DNA of 64,000 nt, taken from assembly GCA_030280995.1 (NCBI GenBank), contig JASXTE010000014.1, forward strand, positions 4,208,656-4,272,655, read 5' to 3'. The translations under genes were made by a program, and so were the position numbers. Position 1 is the first letter of the stretch. Every line of letters starts with the position of its first letter. Under the pieces are notes generated by a model. It saw only the letters and a list, made by a program, of their open reading frames with translations. It ran no database searches and was not told the origin of the DNA. The DNA is from Hemileia vastatrix (lineage: Eukaryota; Basidiomycota; Pucciniomycetes; Pucciniales; Zaghouaniaceae). Of the stretch, positions 44,535-55,962 are shown piece by piece.

Positions 44535-45630
44535 TCAGGGAAGGTGTATTTCATTTTTTGATGGTGGGTTTGGTACCTTTTTTGTGGCATGTTTATGTGG
44601 TGTATTTGGTAATGTTTGAGAACTCCTAATGTCTCTCAAATATTGGTCATCAATAGTTGCTACATCAGTGGAATCTCTCAGGATAGAGAAAGAGTAATTC
44701 TCATAAGTCTCATATACTTCAGGATCAATCACTACGCAATATAGGGGGTGGACTTGCTAGCAAGTCCTCAACCTGAACTCTACTTGAACACCCACCTAAC
44801 ACTGTTTCACTGAGTGGTGTTCATCCCTGATTGTATGGTTCCTTTATCAATAGCTCAATGTGTGTTCAATCTGTGGTTAGTTTGGGTCCAAAGTTGTGGA
44901 CTCGCTAGCAAGTCCACCCCCCCATATTGTGTGGTGAATTTGTTTATCTACAATAGCCATATCTGCATTTATCATTGAGGTAACAATTAAAAATAAAGGA
45001 GTATTTACATGAGTAGAAAATTGATCATTTAGTCTGCTAGAACCAGCTTCTACTTGTCTCAAAGTGTCATCTTCCATCCCAGAGTTACCTGAAGGAACTG
45101 AATCAGTTACAAAAAAGGAACTTGAGATTTAATGGAGGGCCTTACTATGGTTTTGGAATAATTTGGATGTGGTTGTTTTTATTTCTTCTTCCTCCTTGTT
45201 AAGGATGAGGAGGGGTTGTATTTAATTTTGGGGCCTGGATAGACCTTCTTGAGGAGCCTGTTGCATCTCCTGGGTTGAAGTGAGTCCCATTGAGTGTTCA
45301 TCTAGTCCCACTGCCTTTTTGACACTTCCACCTTTTCTTATTGCTGAGAAGGAGCCACATTTGGAGGGTGTTTTTCTACTTGTTGAGTTTTCTTCCTCTC
45401 TTGAAGAAAAATCTCTAAGCTTTTTACTCTTTCTTCTAGTAGATCTCCCTTTGCCTTTAATCTGAGGTTCTGTGTTTTCAAGTCCTTGATGTGAGTTAAA
45501 AGGTTTTTTAACTGCTGCTGTACTGGCAATTTTTTGATCTTGAAGCCTTTTGGAAGTTCTTCTGGAGGGAGAATGTTGGTTGGTCGTCTAGAAGAAGGAA
45601 GAATAAAGAATAAAGATGAGGAGGGAAAGG
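44535..45630 (-). pseudogene. Unknown coiled-coil gene, broken, with CACTA-type insertion
   Basis: Minus-strand pieces probably belong to one old gene. About 45625-45338 starts with a PPEELPKGFKIKKLPVQ stretch and a clear coiled coil (LLTHIKDLKTQNLRLKAKGDL and EERVKSLEIFLQE). 45077-44937 has MEDDTLRQVEAGSSRLNDQ and ends ADMAIVDKQI. 44729-44535 resumes with DPEVYETYENYSFSILRD and ends at a stop. Removing the 207-bp element and one AAT copy makes the last two pieces run in one frame. The middle (45100-45330) has stops. I do not recognise the family. It could be another transposon-encoded protein. Confidence 0.4.
44730..44936. mobile_element. 207-bp CACTA-type miniature element
   Basis: The left end is CACTACGCAATATAGGGGG and the right end, read inward, is CACCACACAATATGGGGGG. 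The flanking trinucleotides are AAT at 44727-44729 and AAT at 44937-44939. Both termini carry the palindrome GGACTTGCTAGCAAGTCC or GGACTCGCTAGCAAGTCC directly inside the G-run. There is no coding capacity. It sits inside an open frame on the minus strand. Confidence 0.88.
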
Positions 45631-45810
45631 GGAATAGGAAAGAGGGTTTTATAGGAAGTAAAGGAAATAAAGTAATAAAATAATTTTATTTATTTAAAGT
45701 GAGGCAACAACGAGTTACTTGAGAGATGACACAAAAATGAAGTTTTATTAAATGACAATATTATTGAAAGTAAGGGTTTCTGCGCAGAAAACACTATAAT
45801 TACTATCAGA

Positions 45811-45870
45811 CACCACGCAATATTTGGGGGGGACTTGCTAGCAAGTCCTCAACTTGAAGTCAGATGGAAC
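45811..45870 (+). mobile_element. CACTA-type left terminus without a found partner
   Basis: CACCACGCAATATTTGGGGG is followed by the palindrome GGACTTGCTAGCAAGTCC and by 'ctcaacttgaagtcagatggaa', the same layout as the left end at 38667. It points rightward, toward the SNF2 and Tnp2 genes. No matching right end was seen up to 64000, so either the element is longer than 18 kb or this end is orphaned. The left flank is AGA. Confidence 0.7.
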
Positions 45871-46730
45871 TCAGACTGAACTCAGACTGAACTGATACTC
45901 AAATGAGACTGAAATCTGCTTGACATTATCCTGAACTCTGTGCCAATACTTAATGGATCTTCTGTGAAAGTATAATGAATGTCTGAATAGAGAATTGCAT
46001 GATATTTTGTGCTTGAAACAAGTAAAAGTTGAATGATTTTTTTTTTAAAGATGATTAGTCAAAATTGAAAGCCATCCTTTTAGACTGAATTATAATGTTC
46101 GGCTTTAAAATATGGGAGACTGATAATGTAGGCTTTTTAGTATTATTTGGCTTCTCTCATTTTAAGGATATAATCATTTTTTCAAATTGATAATACATAA
46201 TGAGTGGCTTGGTTATTCAAGATTATTTTTGGGATTTTCAGAAGTCTTGGGATCTCTTAAAACCTAACTTTTTTTTAATCAACACATTTTTGTCATATAT
46301 TATCTGACAAAACAAAAAATGTAAGAAAGATATCTAAAAATTTTACTCAAAGTGTAATTTCATGTGAAATTTTCACTACTCTTATAACATACATTGGTTC
46401 CTTGTAGAAAAATCATTGAACTTCATTTTAACTAAAAGAATCTGTATGTACATAATTTTTTGGACTTTTAAGAAGATACTTATCAATATTTTGAGTTATG
46501 GTATGGGTTCAGTTAAAAACCTATTCAAGGTAACCATAAATTGACTTCAAAATTCTGACAAAAATTATTGTGTTATTATATACATTTTACTGATCATTTC
46601 CATGCAGTCACTGGGCTCCTGGCAAACATGATCTGCATATTCATGCAATATGTCTAAATATTGATTAATTGGATTGTGCAACTTCTAAACCATTTATATT
46701 CATTTTTGCTCCTTCTCATATCTCCACAAA
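45871..46730. other. No gene; upstream region of the SNF2-like gene
   Basis: The first part is subterminal sequence of the CACTA-type end, with repeated 'aactcagactgaac'. The rest is AT-rich. The promoter of the SNF2-like gene would lie here; no defined element is visible. Confidence 0.4.
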
Positions 46731-49181
46731 ATGAGTTCCTTGAAATGTCTTGGTCAATTTATGGTTTCATTTGAACCAACACCATCATATATGATATTAC
46801 AATTATCAAAAAACCAAACGGAAAAGGCAATGCTTCAGCGAGGTAGAAAAAGAGTTCATATTCTTTCTATGTTAGACACAAAGACTCTTAAAATTATTGG
46901 AGATCTTTCGGAAAAGCAAAGTGAACAAATTGGACCGCTTCTTGGAGAAATTGGCGACTGTTCTCATCGGTTGAACTTTGAATCTGTGATGCAGCCGCAG
47001 CATAAAGCCTATTTTCAGAGCTACATAGTCAAACAGCAAAATGAAACATTGCAGCTGTGGTGCACTTTATTTGGAATCGAAAGGCATCTTAATGAAATAA
47101 AACAAAAATTTTATCTTGCTGGAATAAGTATACTTGAAATCGATGATTACAACAGCAAAACATTTTACAATATTGCTTCTTATTGGTCAGAAATTGACTC
47201 ATTTAGGATTGGACGAAATTCGATAACTCAAAATCAAATACTAGGAATAAAAACGGCATTAAAAACGCACCAACTTCAAGCAGTCAACTTTATGATTGAT
47301 AACGAAAAATTTATGAAAGATAAACTGGATAAGCTTTGGGAGCATGATGATAATAAATGGCTTCACAGTGTGTACCATCCTCGAAAACGAAATTATGAAA
47401 ATATTGAACAACACTTTGGTGGATATGGGTCAATACTTGCAGATGACATGGGTTTAGGAAAAACACTATCGACACTTGCTCTGATAAGTGCAACACAAGA
47501 GCAAGCAATAAAATTTCAACAAAGATTGGAGCTTTTTGGTAAAAAACTAAGTTTTGCCACACTAATTATATGCCCATTATCTGTACTCTCGAACTGGGAA
47601 AATGAAATAAATCTTCATTTCAACCCTCGATCTCTTCCATACCATGTATTTCATGGTCAGATTTGTGATAATTTACGAGAAGAAAAGCTCCAGCGAACTG
47701 CGATTGTACTTACCACTTATGAAACAGTCAGCCCTTCGACAATAACTAAGCAAATGGAAAAAAAGTTATCACTGATAAGTAACATTATATGGTATCGAAT
47801 TGTTCTGGATGAAGCACAGTAAGTTATATATGTAACTTGACACAAAAAATGATGTTAGGAGATTTAACAAGAAACAATAATTTATTATAGCTACATCAAA
47901 AATCCTCTAGCCAAAAGGACACAGAAGATTTTTAGTTTACTTTCCAAGCATCGACTATGTTTGACAGGAACACCATTACAAAACTCACCAGAAGATCTGC
48001 AGAGTTTAATCACTTTTCTTCAATTGGATGGATGGGATGAGGAGTCTCTTTGGAGAGAACAAATTACACCGAAACTGAAAGTTGGTTCACTGCAGGCAGT
48101 CAAAACTATCAACCACCTTATGAAGGTAGTCTGCTTACGGAGAACGAAGGATGTTGTGCTAAATCTCCCTAAAAAGGTTGAAGAAGGTATATTAGTGAGA
48201 TTCGGAAGACACTGGCAAAAAAGACTGGACAAACTACAGGAAGAATTTTACAAGCAATTTGGTCCAAATCGTGATCAAATACAAACTTGGGATAATAGTG
48301 AATTTCTACGGCAACTAAAGGTTTTACAACTATTTTGCAACCATCCAATGTATGAATTTAGAAAAGATGAACGGCCTGATAGGTATACATGGAGAGATTC
48401 GGCTAAGATATTACATCTCATTGAGCATGTGATGGAGTTTGTGCAAGGGCAAAGAGGCATAAAGGAGCCCAAAGCAGTCATCTTTTCAGAATATGTGGAC
48501 TTTTTAGAAATGTAAGTGACTAACTTAACACTTTTTGATGAAGGAAAATTAAAGGAGTGATTATTTTCAAAAGGATTTCGAAAGCCCTAAAAGAGTATAA
48601 CATTGGCTTTACAATGTATGTAGGTGATTTGAGTCGGAGGGCCCGAGATGAAAGTCTAAACAGGTTTAAAAACGATATCAATTGCTTTGTTCTTCTTGGC
48701 TCCATTAAGTCAGCAGGGATAGGTATTGATTTAAAATGTGCACAAAATGTTTACATAATGGTATTTTAGCATATAATTTTCACTTAATACAAGAAATTCA
48801 ACTGGGAACACTTATTAATTGAATGTTTTATTATTGTGAATTTGTGCAGGAGCCAAGCTGGAATCCATCAATAGAATCCCAAGCTATTGATCGGCTTTTT
48901 CGAATGGGTCAAAAAAACAAGGTCCATGTCATTAAATATTTTGTGAGAAAGAGTATTGAATTCAGTATGTACAACATTCAAAAAAAAAGGAGAAGTTAAC
49001 TATGTATGTAAAATAAATTTTATATTGATGAAAAAATGAAAACTAATTATTTAAATTTTTATTTTCAAGGCTCAGTGTACCAAATAGTGGAGATGAACCA
49101 TTTCAGCTTAAAAAGATGGTTCTTGATGAATATCTGAATGAGTTGAAGAAGTTGGAGCAGTCAGTTGAAGAAGATTATTGA
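46731..49181 (+). CDS. SNF2-family ATPase/helicase (HLTF/Rad5-like core without RING)
   Basis: Five exons are inferred: 46731-47818, 47891-48511, 48574-48760, 48850 to about 49003, and about 49070-49181. Introns are 62-89 bp, with GT...AG ends. Motifs in order are GSILADDMGLGKT (Walker A, residues about 233-245), LIICPLSVLSNW, DEAH (created by splicing at 47818/47891), LTGTPLQN, LRRTKD, LLGSIKSAGIGIDL and QAIDRLFRMGQ. Thus both RecA-like lobes are complete. The N-terminal ~200 residues are unlike anything I recognise. There is no RING finger between the lobes, unlike HLTF/Rad5. One slip in the A9 run at 48970-48978 breaks the last exon; one extra A would join KKEKLT to the tail LSVPNSGDEPFQ. 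The expected activity is ATP-dependent DNA translocation or chromatin remodelling. It is convergent with the next gene. Confidence 0.82.
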
Positions 49182-49290
49182 TGTTTATTGGGTCGGAAAT
49201 TTTCAACATTCTTTTTTCTTGATTATTGAGGGTAGCTAAATAATTATTATCATAGCAGTCAAGAGGTAAAGATCGAGGTACTGATTCCTG

Positions 49291-50242
49291 TCAAAGCCTA
49301 GAAGGTGGTAATGATACAGAATGTATCCTTTGTATCGAAACAAGATCTTTTAGTGGCAATGATGATGTTTTTGATTTTTGACTCATTTCATGGGACTTAA
49401 GATCGATATTTTGTGCTAGAATTGAAAATTCATCTGATCTCCATGATAGCGATACTTTACTTATTGACCCATCTTCATTGATTTCTGAGTCAGAGCAGCA
49501 TTTGACATTAGTAAACAAATCTTTTGCTGTTGAACATATAGGAAGGGTCTTGAGAAAGTTTGTACGATGAACAGAGAGCTTCAAGAGATTATCAGCAAAG
49601 AACTCGAAAAAATATGAAAGATGTTAGACTGACTTTTTTACGTATCCTAGACCGAGACTTTTGAGCTTTTTTTTTCTCCAAATGGTCTGGAGAATAGTGT
49701 CCAAGTCTAAGCATATTCTGTTGTCCAAGGAACCATCGATGGAGAACACCCATTTGATTAGCAAAGGAAATTGTGTTTGGATCGATAGGGTATGAAGCAA
49801 AAGCCATCATTCGGAAAGCATTGTCCCAATGTTTGATAATAAGTTGAGCAAAGCACTGATTCCAGTGAGAGTGCCATTCTAGATTCCAAGCAAAATTACG
49901 ACCTGGAAAGTTTGATGATTCAAGATCATTGAGAAATGCTTCATAATATGAATGAGGAATCGTTTCTGTCACAACACTAGAGCCTGAAGCTAAACAAATC
50001 TGTACAGGGGATGTAATAGATTCATGTGTAATTAATGAGCATTTAAAAATCTGGTGATTTGTAGGAAAGAGTTTCCAAGATGTTGAAGTAGGAGATATTT
50101 GCATAAGAGTTCTACAAAAACTATGGATGCAGCGACAAAAAGGAGAATTAGAAGGAGGAAGAATTTTGGAAAATATTTTATTTATTTGACGATAGTTTCT
50201 GGGAGGTTTTCCAGCAGAAAAGTAAGACCAATAATCAGGCAT
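49291..50242 (-). CDS. Unknown protein, two exons
   Basis: Exon 1 starts at ATG 50242 (MPDYWSYFSAGKPPR) and runs to about 49640. Exon 2 is about 49610-49291 and ends VSLPPSRL. The junction is uncertain: an intron of only 31-45 bp would be needed (donor near 49650-49635, acceptor TTCGAG near 49611). The protein of about 300 aa is not recognised. Visible are several Trp/His/Tyr-rich stretches (NFAWNLEWHSHWNQCF), a basic segment at the exon end (KKKAQKSRSRIRKK) that could be a nuclear localisation signal, and a Ser-rich tail. It lies 110 bp from the end of the SNF2-like gene in convergent orientation, so the two may be co-inherited parts of one mobile unit. No secretion signal is seen. Confidence 0.6.
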
Positions 50243-52108
50243 AATTTATAAAGAATTATGTATAATAAATGCTACAGTATGGAGGGGAGTCTAAGAGCGG
50301 AAATTATCTATCTTATATGATAGCTCCAACAGTGACATGAAGATATTACAAAGAGGTTGCTAAAAACAACGAATATACACTCAGGAATAAGCCATAAAAA
50401 CAATAGATCAAAAGGAATATAAATTAAAAAACTGAGTGTATTACATGAGATGAGTACTCATACATCGGAGGAAAGCATGGTTATCAAAGGAGTGTACTGA
50501 GAAAAAAAATATCGATCATTTTAATATGTAGCAGTAATGAGCATTCCCTGAAAGGGAAGTATAAAAACGAACAACATTAAGTAAATATAATTTACAAAAT
50601 GACATTTTTCTGAAATAAATAATATTCTTTGTCTAAAAATTCCACTCATAATTAAGATAGCAATTGAACAACCGGATGATAAAGAGATATCAAATATGCA
50701 TGTACAACACATATACTTGAAAAGAGTTAGTTGAAATTGTTTACATGAATTTTTTTTAAAAGACAAGGGCTTTATCTTTGCAAAAGGTAAGTAATTGAAA
50801 GATGTTTATGGGAATATTTCTGAATTAATGCTTCTGAATGAACCAAAAAAACATCGGGCTATTAATTGCAATTGTCAAACCTAATGCAAGAGGTGAATTT
50901 TATCATTCACCCATAAAATAGTGCTTACGAAAGAATATTCAGAAAAAATTTAAAGGATATCTAGAGGGTAATTTCTCTATATGCTAATTCTAGGTCTGGA
51001 TGGAACTAGTTCCTATGATGAAAATGATAATTCTGTTGTAGAATTAGAAGGCCATTATTTTAGTAATGGCAAAGTAAATAAAGTCATTTATGTAGCATTT
51101 GTTCAATTTTTTATTCCCACAGACCTAAAAAAAAACATAAAGTTAGTCACCTCACATGATGCCCCAAATCAATGAGGTGTACTCTATTTTTCGGCCGTAA
51201 AATAGAGTTCCCACCCAAGAATTGGAAGGAAAACTCATAAGATAAAAAAAAGTAATTATCAATGAACGTAAGTAATATCTCATAATAGAACTATTTTATA
51301 TAATTTCATCAATAATGTCAAGATTATAATGAGTTTCAAAATACATTAATTTACAGTTGTTTTAGAGGTTGAGCAAAATTTAATCACTAATACCAACTCA
51401 AAAAACATGGGTTAACTCATATCAGCTGCTTCCTCCCAGAAATTTCATCAATATATTTTCAGTAGGTAAGATGCAAGAAAAATTGAATATATTTGAAAAA
51501 AGGAGATAAGAGTAAAATGGGTAAAGGAATAAAATATATACAATCAATTAGGAACAAAAAAGATTTGTGTTATTTTTCATATATTATTAATTTCAATATT
51601 TTATTACAAAAGGAATATAAATCCTTGAAATGATTTTTTCAATGATGATTATTATTATGTGATGGATTGATTATTCATTGAAACCTGTGCAAAACTAAAA
51701 ATGTATGATTTTGGTACCATTTTAAGATATTAATATTTCTATAAATGATAATTCAATAAATTATTATAATAAATAAAATTATCTAACCATTATAAATTAA
51801 GATTAATAACACCAGATATCAAATAGTTTTGTTTTCATGGTAGAGATAGATGAATCCTTTCAAGTACTTAGAGGTGAAAATTTATTTTTTGATTAATCTC
51901 TTGATAAAAGTACATTCAAACATGGAAATAAATTGGATAGTTTACTCTAATTTTTTGCATAAAATTTGTATTCATATTAGCAAGTATGCGAATGCAAATA
52001 ATAATTATTTAGAAAATCTAGGACAAACAAATTAGTTTCAACGTTGGTTTTTGAAATTGCCCTCCCAAACTTCAAATTCATTTTCCCAATTCTGAATATC
52101 CCTCATCA
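50243..52108. other. Intergenic, AT-rich, no gene
   Basis: There are no supported frames. It contains a single palindromic element at 51176-51215 (listed separately). It lies between a leftward gene (start 50242) and the rightward Tnp2 gene (start 52109), so it may hold two divergent promoters. Confidence 0.5.
51176..51215. repeat. Single palindrome related to the right-end array
   Basis: GGTGTACTCTATTTTTCGG is mirrored by CCGTAAAATAGAGTTCCCACC. The pattern GGTGTAC-Y-CT...TTCGGCCG...AG-R-GT is the same as in the ~82-bp units at 61860-63940. It lies about 900 bp upstream of the Tnp2 gene. Confidence 0.6.
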
Positions 52109-55100
52109 ATGCCATTTCAGCCAAAAATTTGTGAATGTACAACATTAGGTTGTGCATTCAAGGTTCATCTAACGCCACTTGGAACCTACCGAACAGGAGT
52201 TATATATAAAACTGCAAAGTCTTACAAGAATCATCAAACCGAATGTGCAAAGAAAATTAATACAGACTGTATTAAAGATTCTATGTTGGAGGGAAATTCT
52301 GGCAGTTCATCTCAGGTATTTTCATTTTTTAAAATTGACAAAGGTTATATGTGGAGAGAATGTTTAGAGAATAAAATCTAAAACATTTATTTTTTAGTTA
52401 CCGAATTCTTTAACTCCAAAGTTAACTGGCACTATTCTTGGCCAGTGTAGCATGGTAGCTGAGGAGAAGTATAGTCGATCAGTAATGTTACAGGCAGCGA
52501 ATCTTTATTCATCGAATAAACTCAGCTTAAGAGGATGTGAATCTTTCCTAAAAAACCAAATAAAAAATTTGAAAATTCTTGGTGATGATCGCTCATTGAA
52601 CGTTGATGGAATCATTAAAAAAATTCCCCAGTCACTCGAAACGGTATTTCGTCGTCTTAAACTCTACCCGACACTTGTCACCAGGACATGCTGTGCTAAA
52701 TGTTTTGCTCTTTATGAATTTGATCTGGATGATCATCCTTCTATTAAAACATGCACTCAAGTATTCATGTCATCATCGAAAAAATATGTGAAACAGTTAC
52801 CAGAAAAAGAAAAGTCTCCGCAGTGTAATGAAGATCTTTACACTAAATCTTACAAAGAAAAAAAAAATCATTTACAAGCCAAAAAAAATATTTCTATATA
52901 ATGTGTTTGTTGATTGGATTTCGATGAAATTGAAGCAGAAAGATTTTGATGAAGGGACTCAAAAGTGCAAATCTTTTAGAAGATCAGATTTTAATGTAAT
53001 GGATGACATCTGGGAAGGGGAGATTTGGAAGAATTTCCCTGAAGATTCAAATGCTTCAGAGGATGGCTATTCTGCTTTTGCTTCGACTCCTGCAATTTGG
53101 TGTTCAGCTTATACGTGGACTGGTTCCGGCCTGGAGGTAATCGGATTGGAAGTCATCAGAAATCAGTTGGGTTGATTATGCTTATTTGTATGAGCTTACC
53201 ACCATCTGAACGATATTGCGAAGAAAATTTATTTCTATTCTCGATAATACCAGGTCCAAATGAGCCAACGAGTGAACAATTTTACCATCTTTTGAAGCCT
53301 TTAGTTGATGAATTCAAAGTACTTTTGGAAGGCATATGGGTCAGCTCCACACATTCTCATCCAGAAGGTGAAAAAATCCGAGCTGCAATCTTCCCATTAA
53401 TTGCAGATATTCCAGCACTTCGGAAAGTAGCAGGCTTTGCTGGCCACTCAGCAACACGATTTTGTTCTTTCTGTTTATTATCAATTAATGAAAATGATGA
53501 GTACGATGTGAATAAATTTCCTTGTCGGACCCATGAAGAACACATGAAACATGCGAAAGAATGGAAAAATGCAACAACACATTGGGAACAAGAAAAAATT
53601 GTTTTAGAGCATGGTGTCCGCTGGAGTGCTTTGAATGAATTGAGCTACTGGAGACCGATAGAATATTGTGCTTTGGATATGATGCATTGCCATATGCTGG
53701 GTAATCTTAAGGATCACAGCAGGATGTTTTTACGAATTGAAGATGCAGCGATCGACCTTGAAAAGAAGTTGAAGAAGGCAGAGAATTGGAATATTAAAGG
53801 TTTGGATGATTCAGTTTATCCAGAGAAAGATGTAAGAAGTTCTCGAAAGCGGCAGTATGAATCCGATCAAGAAAATAAGCTGGAATTCTTGTCATCCAGG
53901 AGTGGTAGTATGCAACCTTTAACTGAGTTAAATCTTAAAATGATAGCAAGTGAAAAGGGTGTTAATGTAAGGAAGCGTCAAAAAACCGATAGTTATTTCC
54001 TCAGATCCCAATCTCAGTCAAACTCTTCAAGCATCTTTTTTGATCACTCGAGTGGTATCCCAGTTAGTTCAAGTTATAATTTGCGGAGTGGAACTAAAGG
54101 CGAATCATCAAAAATAGCTAGTGAAGACTCTTCTGAGGGGTCGCACGTGACAGCTAAGGGAAATGAAAATGCTTTGGGTAAAGAAGTAAAAGATTCTGCA
54201 GACTTTTTAGACCCTAGATTAACGGGAGATGAATTGCTAGTGGTAAGGAAGGTTATTCAGCAGACAATAACTCCTTCTTGGTTTACACGGGTACCGAAAA
54301 AATTGGGATCAAAAACTGGAGGTTCACTAAAGGCAGCTGAGTGGCATGTACTGTATACTGTCTACTATCCACTTGCATTGATACCACTTTGGTTTCAGCA
54401 AAGTTCATCACAGGGATGCTCAACAGGCTTAGAATTACCGTCCAGAGAATCAATACTACTAAAATCATTGACGACTTTGATTTCGATTACGAACTTTCTA
54501 ACCCTGAAGAAAATATCAAAAGATGAGGTGAAAGATTTAGAAAACCTTCTTTTTGAATACCGTCAATGTCTTCAGAGTGGATGGAAATATCAAAGGATAA
54601 AGCCAAACCTCCACCTAACTCAGCATTTCCCTGATGTGATAAAACGATTTGGGCCACCTGCTTATACTGCCACATGGGCAGCTGAAAGAATAAATGGTAA
54701 ACTTTCAAGTATTTCAAATAATCATCATTCTTGTATGTCAAAATAAAATTTTTCATTGAATATTTAACAATTATTAATATCATATTTTGTATGTAAGATG
54801 AGATACCAAAAACGATTCTCAAGTATTGGCATGTCAAGACAGTTCTAATGCAGTATGAAAAAGAAGAAAACATGGAGCTAAACAAAGAAGAAAAAATGAC
54901 AAAAGATTTGGATAGTGTGAAAGAGTGTATTACGCTGGATGAAGCAATTTTTCAAAAATGGGCAAAAGCACGAATTGGAAAAGATAGTTTAAGACGGCAT
55001 TTGTCATTATCAGAGATCAAAGTTGAAAGAGTGGTGCAAGTACTCAGAAGCTTTGTGTTAAAAGGAAAACGATTTATGACAAAATCTAAGCATGAAGGTA

Positions 55101-55429
55101 ACTCAACAATCGAATTCAAATATTGTGATGATTGGAGTTTTGGTCAGATTGATATGTTATTCACATCAAAAGAGGACAAGGGAGAGGTTTGGGCGATTGT
55201 TAGTCCTTTCAAAGAAATCCTGCCTAGCGAAACACACAAGGATCCTTATGAGAGTCATACTCTTCTAAATAGCAGAGTACTCAGGGATTCTAAGGCCGCC
55301 GCTATTGTTGTAAGTGAAAAGTCGATAATAGGACATGCAGCTATCCTGAAACATCAGCGAGGAACTTTTGGTATGAAAGAAAAGATTATCACGGCTGTTG
55401 GGTTGAGGTCCATTGTAATTCAAAACTAA
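52109..55429 (+). CDS. Tnp2-type (CACTA/EnSpm, Transposase_21) transposase, two frameshifts
   Basis: The exons are 52109-52315, 52398-54732 and 54798-55429; the introns are 82 bp (phase 0) and 65 bp (phase 1). The N-terminus has a Cys/His segment, CECTTLGC...NHQTEC, like the zinc-binding heads of basidiomycete Tnp2 proteins. The catalytic region follows: SLYVDWFRPGGN, VGLIMLICMSLPPSERY, FSIIPGPNEPT, ALRKVAGFAGHSATRFCSFC and EHGVRWSALNELSYW with DMMHCHMLGNL. Together these identify the Tnp2/Transposase_21 family. A Ser-rich, charged insert at about 53800-54220 precedes the C-terminal domain (PSWFTRVPKKLGS, QHFPDVIKRFGPP, TWAAERINGKL). The frame shifts by one base in an A-run near 52860 and back between about 53050 and 53095, so roughly 75 residues are read in another frame. 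It is otherwise open. Probably recently inactivated, unless these are sequence errors. Confidence 0.85.
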
Positions 55430-55962
55430 TAACTCTGAATAGAAGCAGTTTGAGTTAATTTTGATCCTTTGGCATTTGAAAGGAGTGGTAATGCAAGCAA
55501 AGTGATGAATGGCACAATTTTGGGTGGAGAATGGGAGAATAAAGATTTTTTTGATTGAGCAATGCCTTAACAATGTGATATAAAAAAATAGTTGCATAAT
55601 TCCAAACATCACTCAGCATTATGAGATATCAAACATGAATTTGGTAGGAATTCGACAGAGATAAAAAAATTTAGAAAAAGTAATAAGTAAGGTGGGAAGT
55701 ATAAATAATACTCATTTCAGTTTAGGAAGGCAATTTTCAAGCCCAATTCCAAAACTCTTTATAAATTTTTCTCTGATTAATTAACAACACTTTTAAAAAA
55801 ATTATTGTAAAGGATTAAAATATGGACAAAGATTTTGATATGAGTAAGACATTGTTATCTACTAAATCATTCTGCCAAGTTAATAATTTGATATTTCTAA
55901 TTTGACTTCAATTTCACAAAAAATAGGTCAATTGTTAAATTCTATTATTGATAATGGAACTA
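55430..55962. other. Short intergenic or 5' region
   Basis: AT-rich. An ATG at 55822 opens a short frame (MDKDFDMSKTLL) that could be a first exon of the next gene, but no donor/acceptor pair joins it in frame, so it is left out of the model. Confidence 0.4.

Noticed and set aside
47818..47822. SNF2 motif II apparently DEAQ followed by a stop
   Set aside because: A GTAAGT donor at 47819 and TATAG acceptor at 47890 splice it to DEAH-YIKNP, the canonical sequence.
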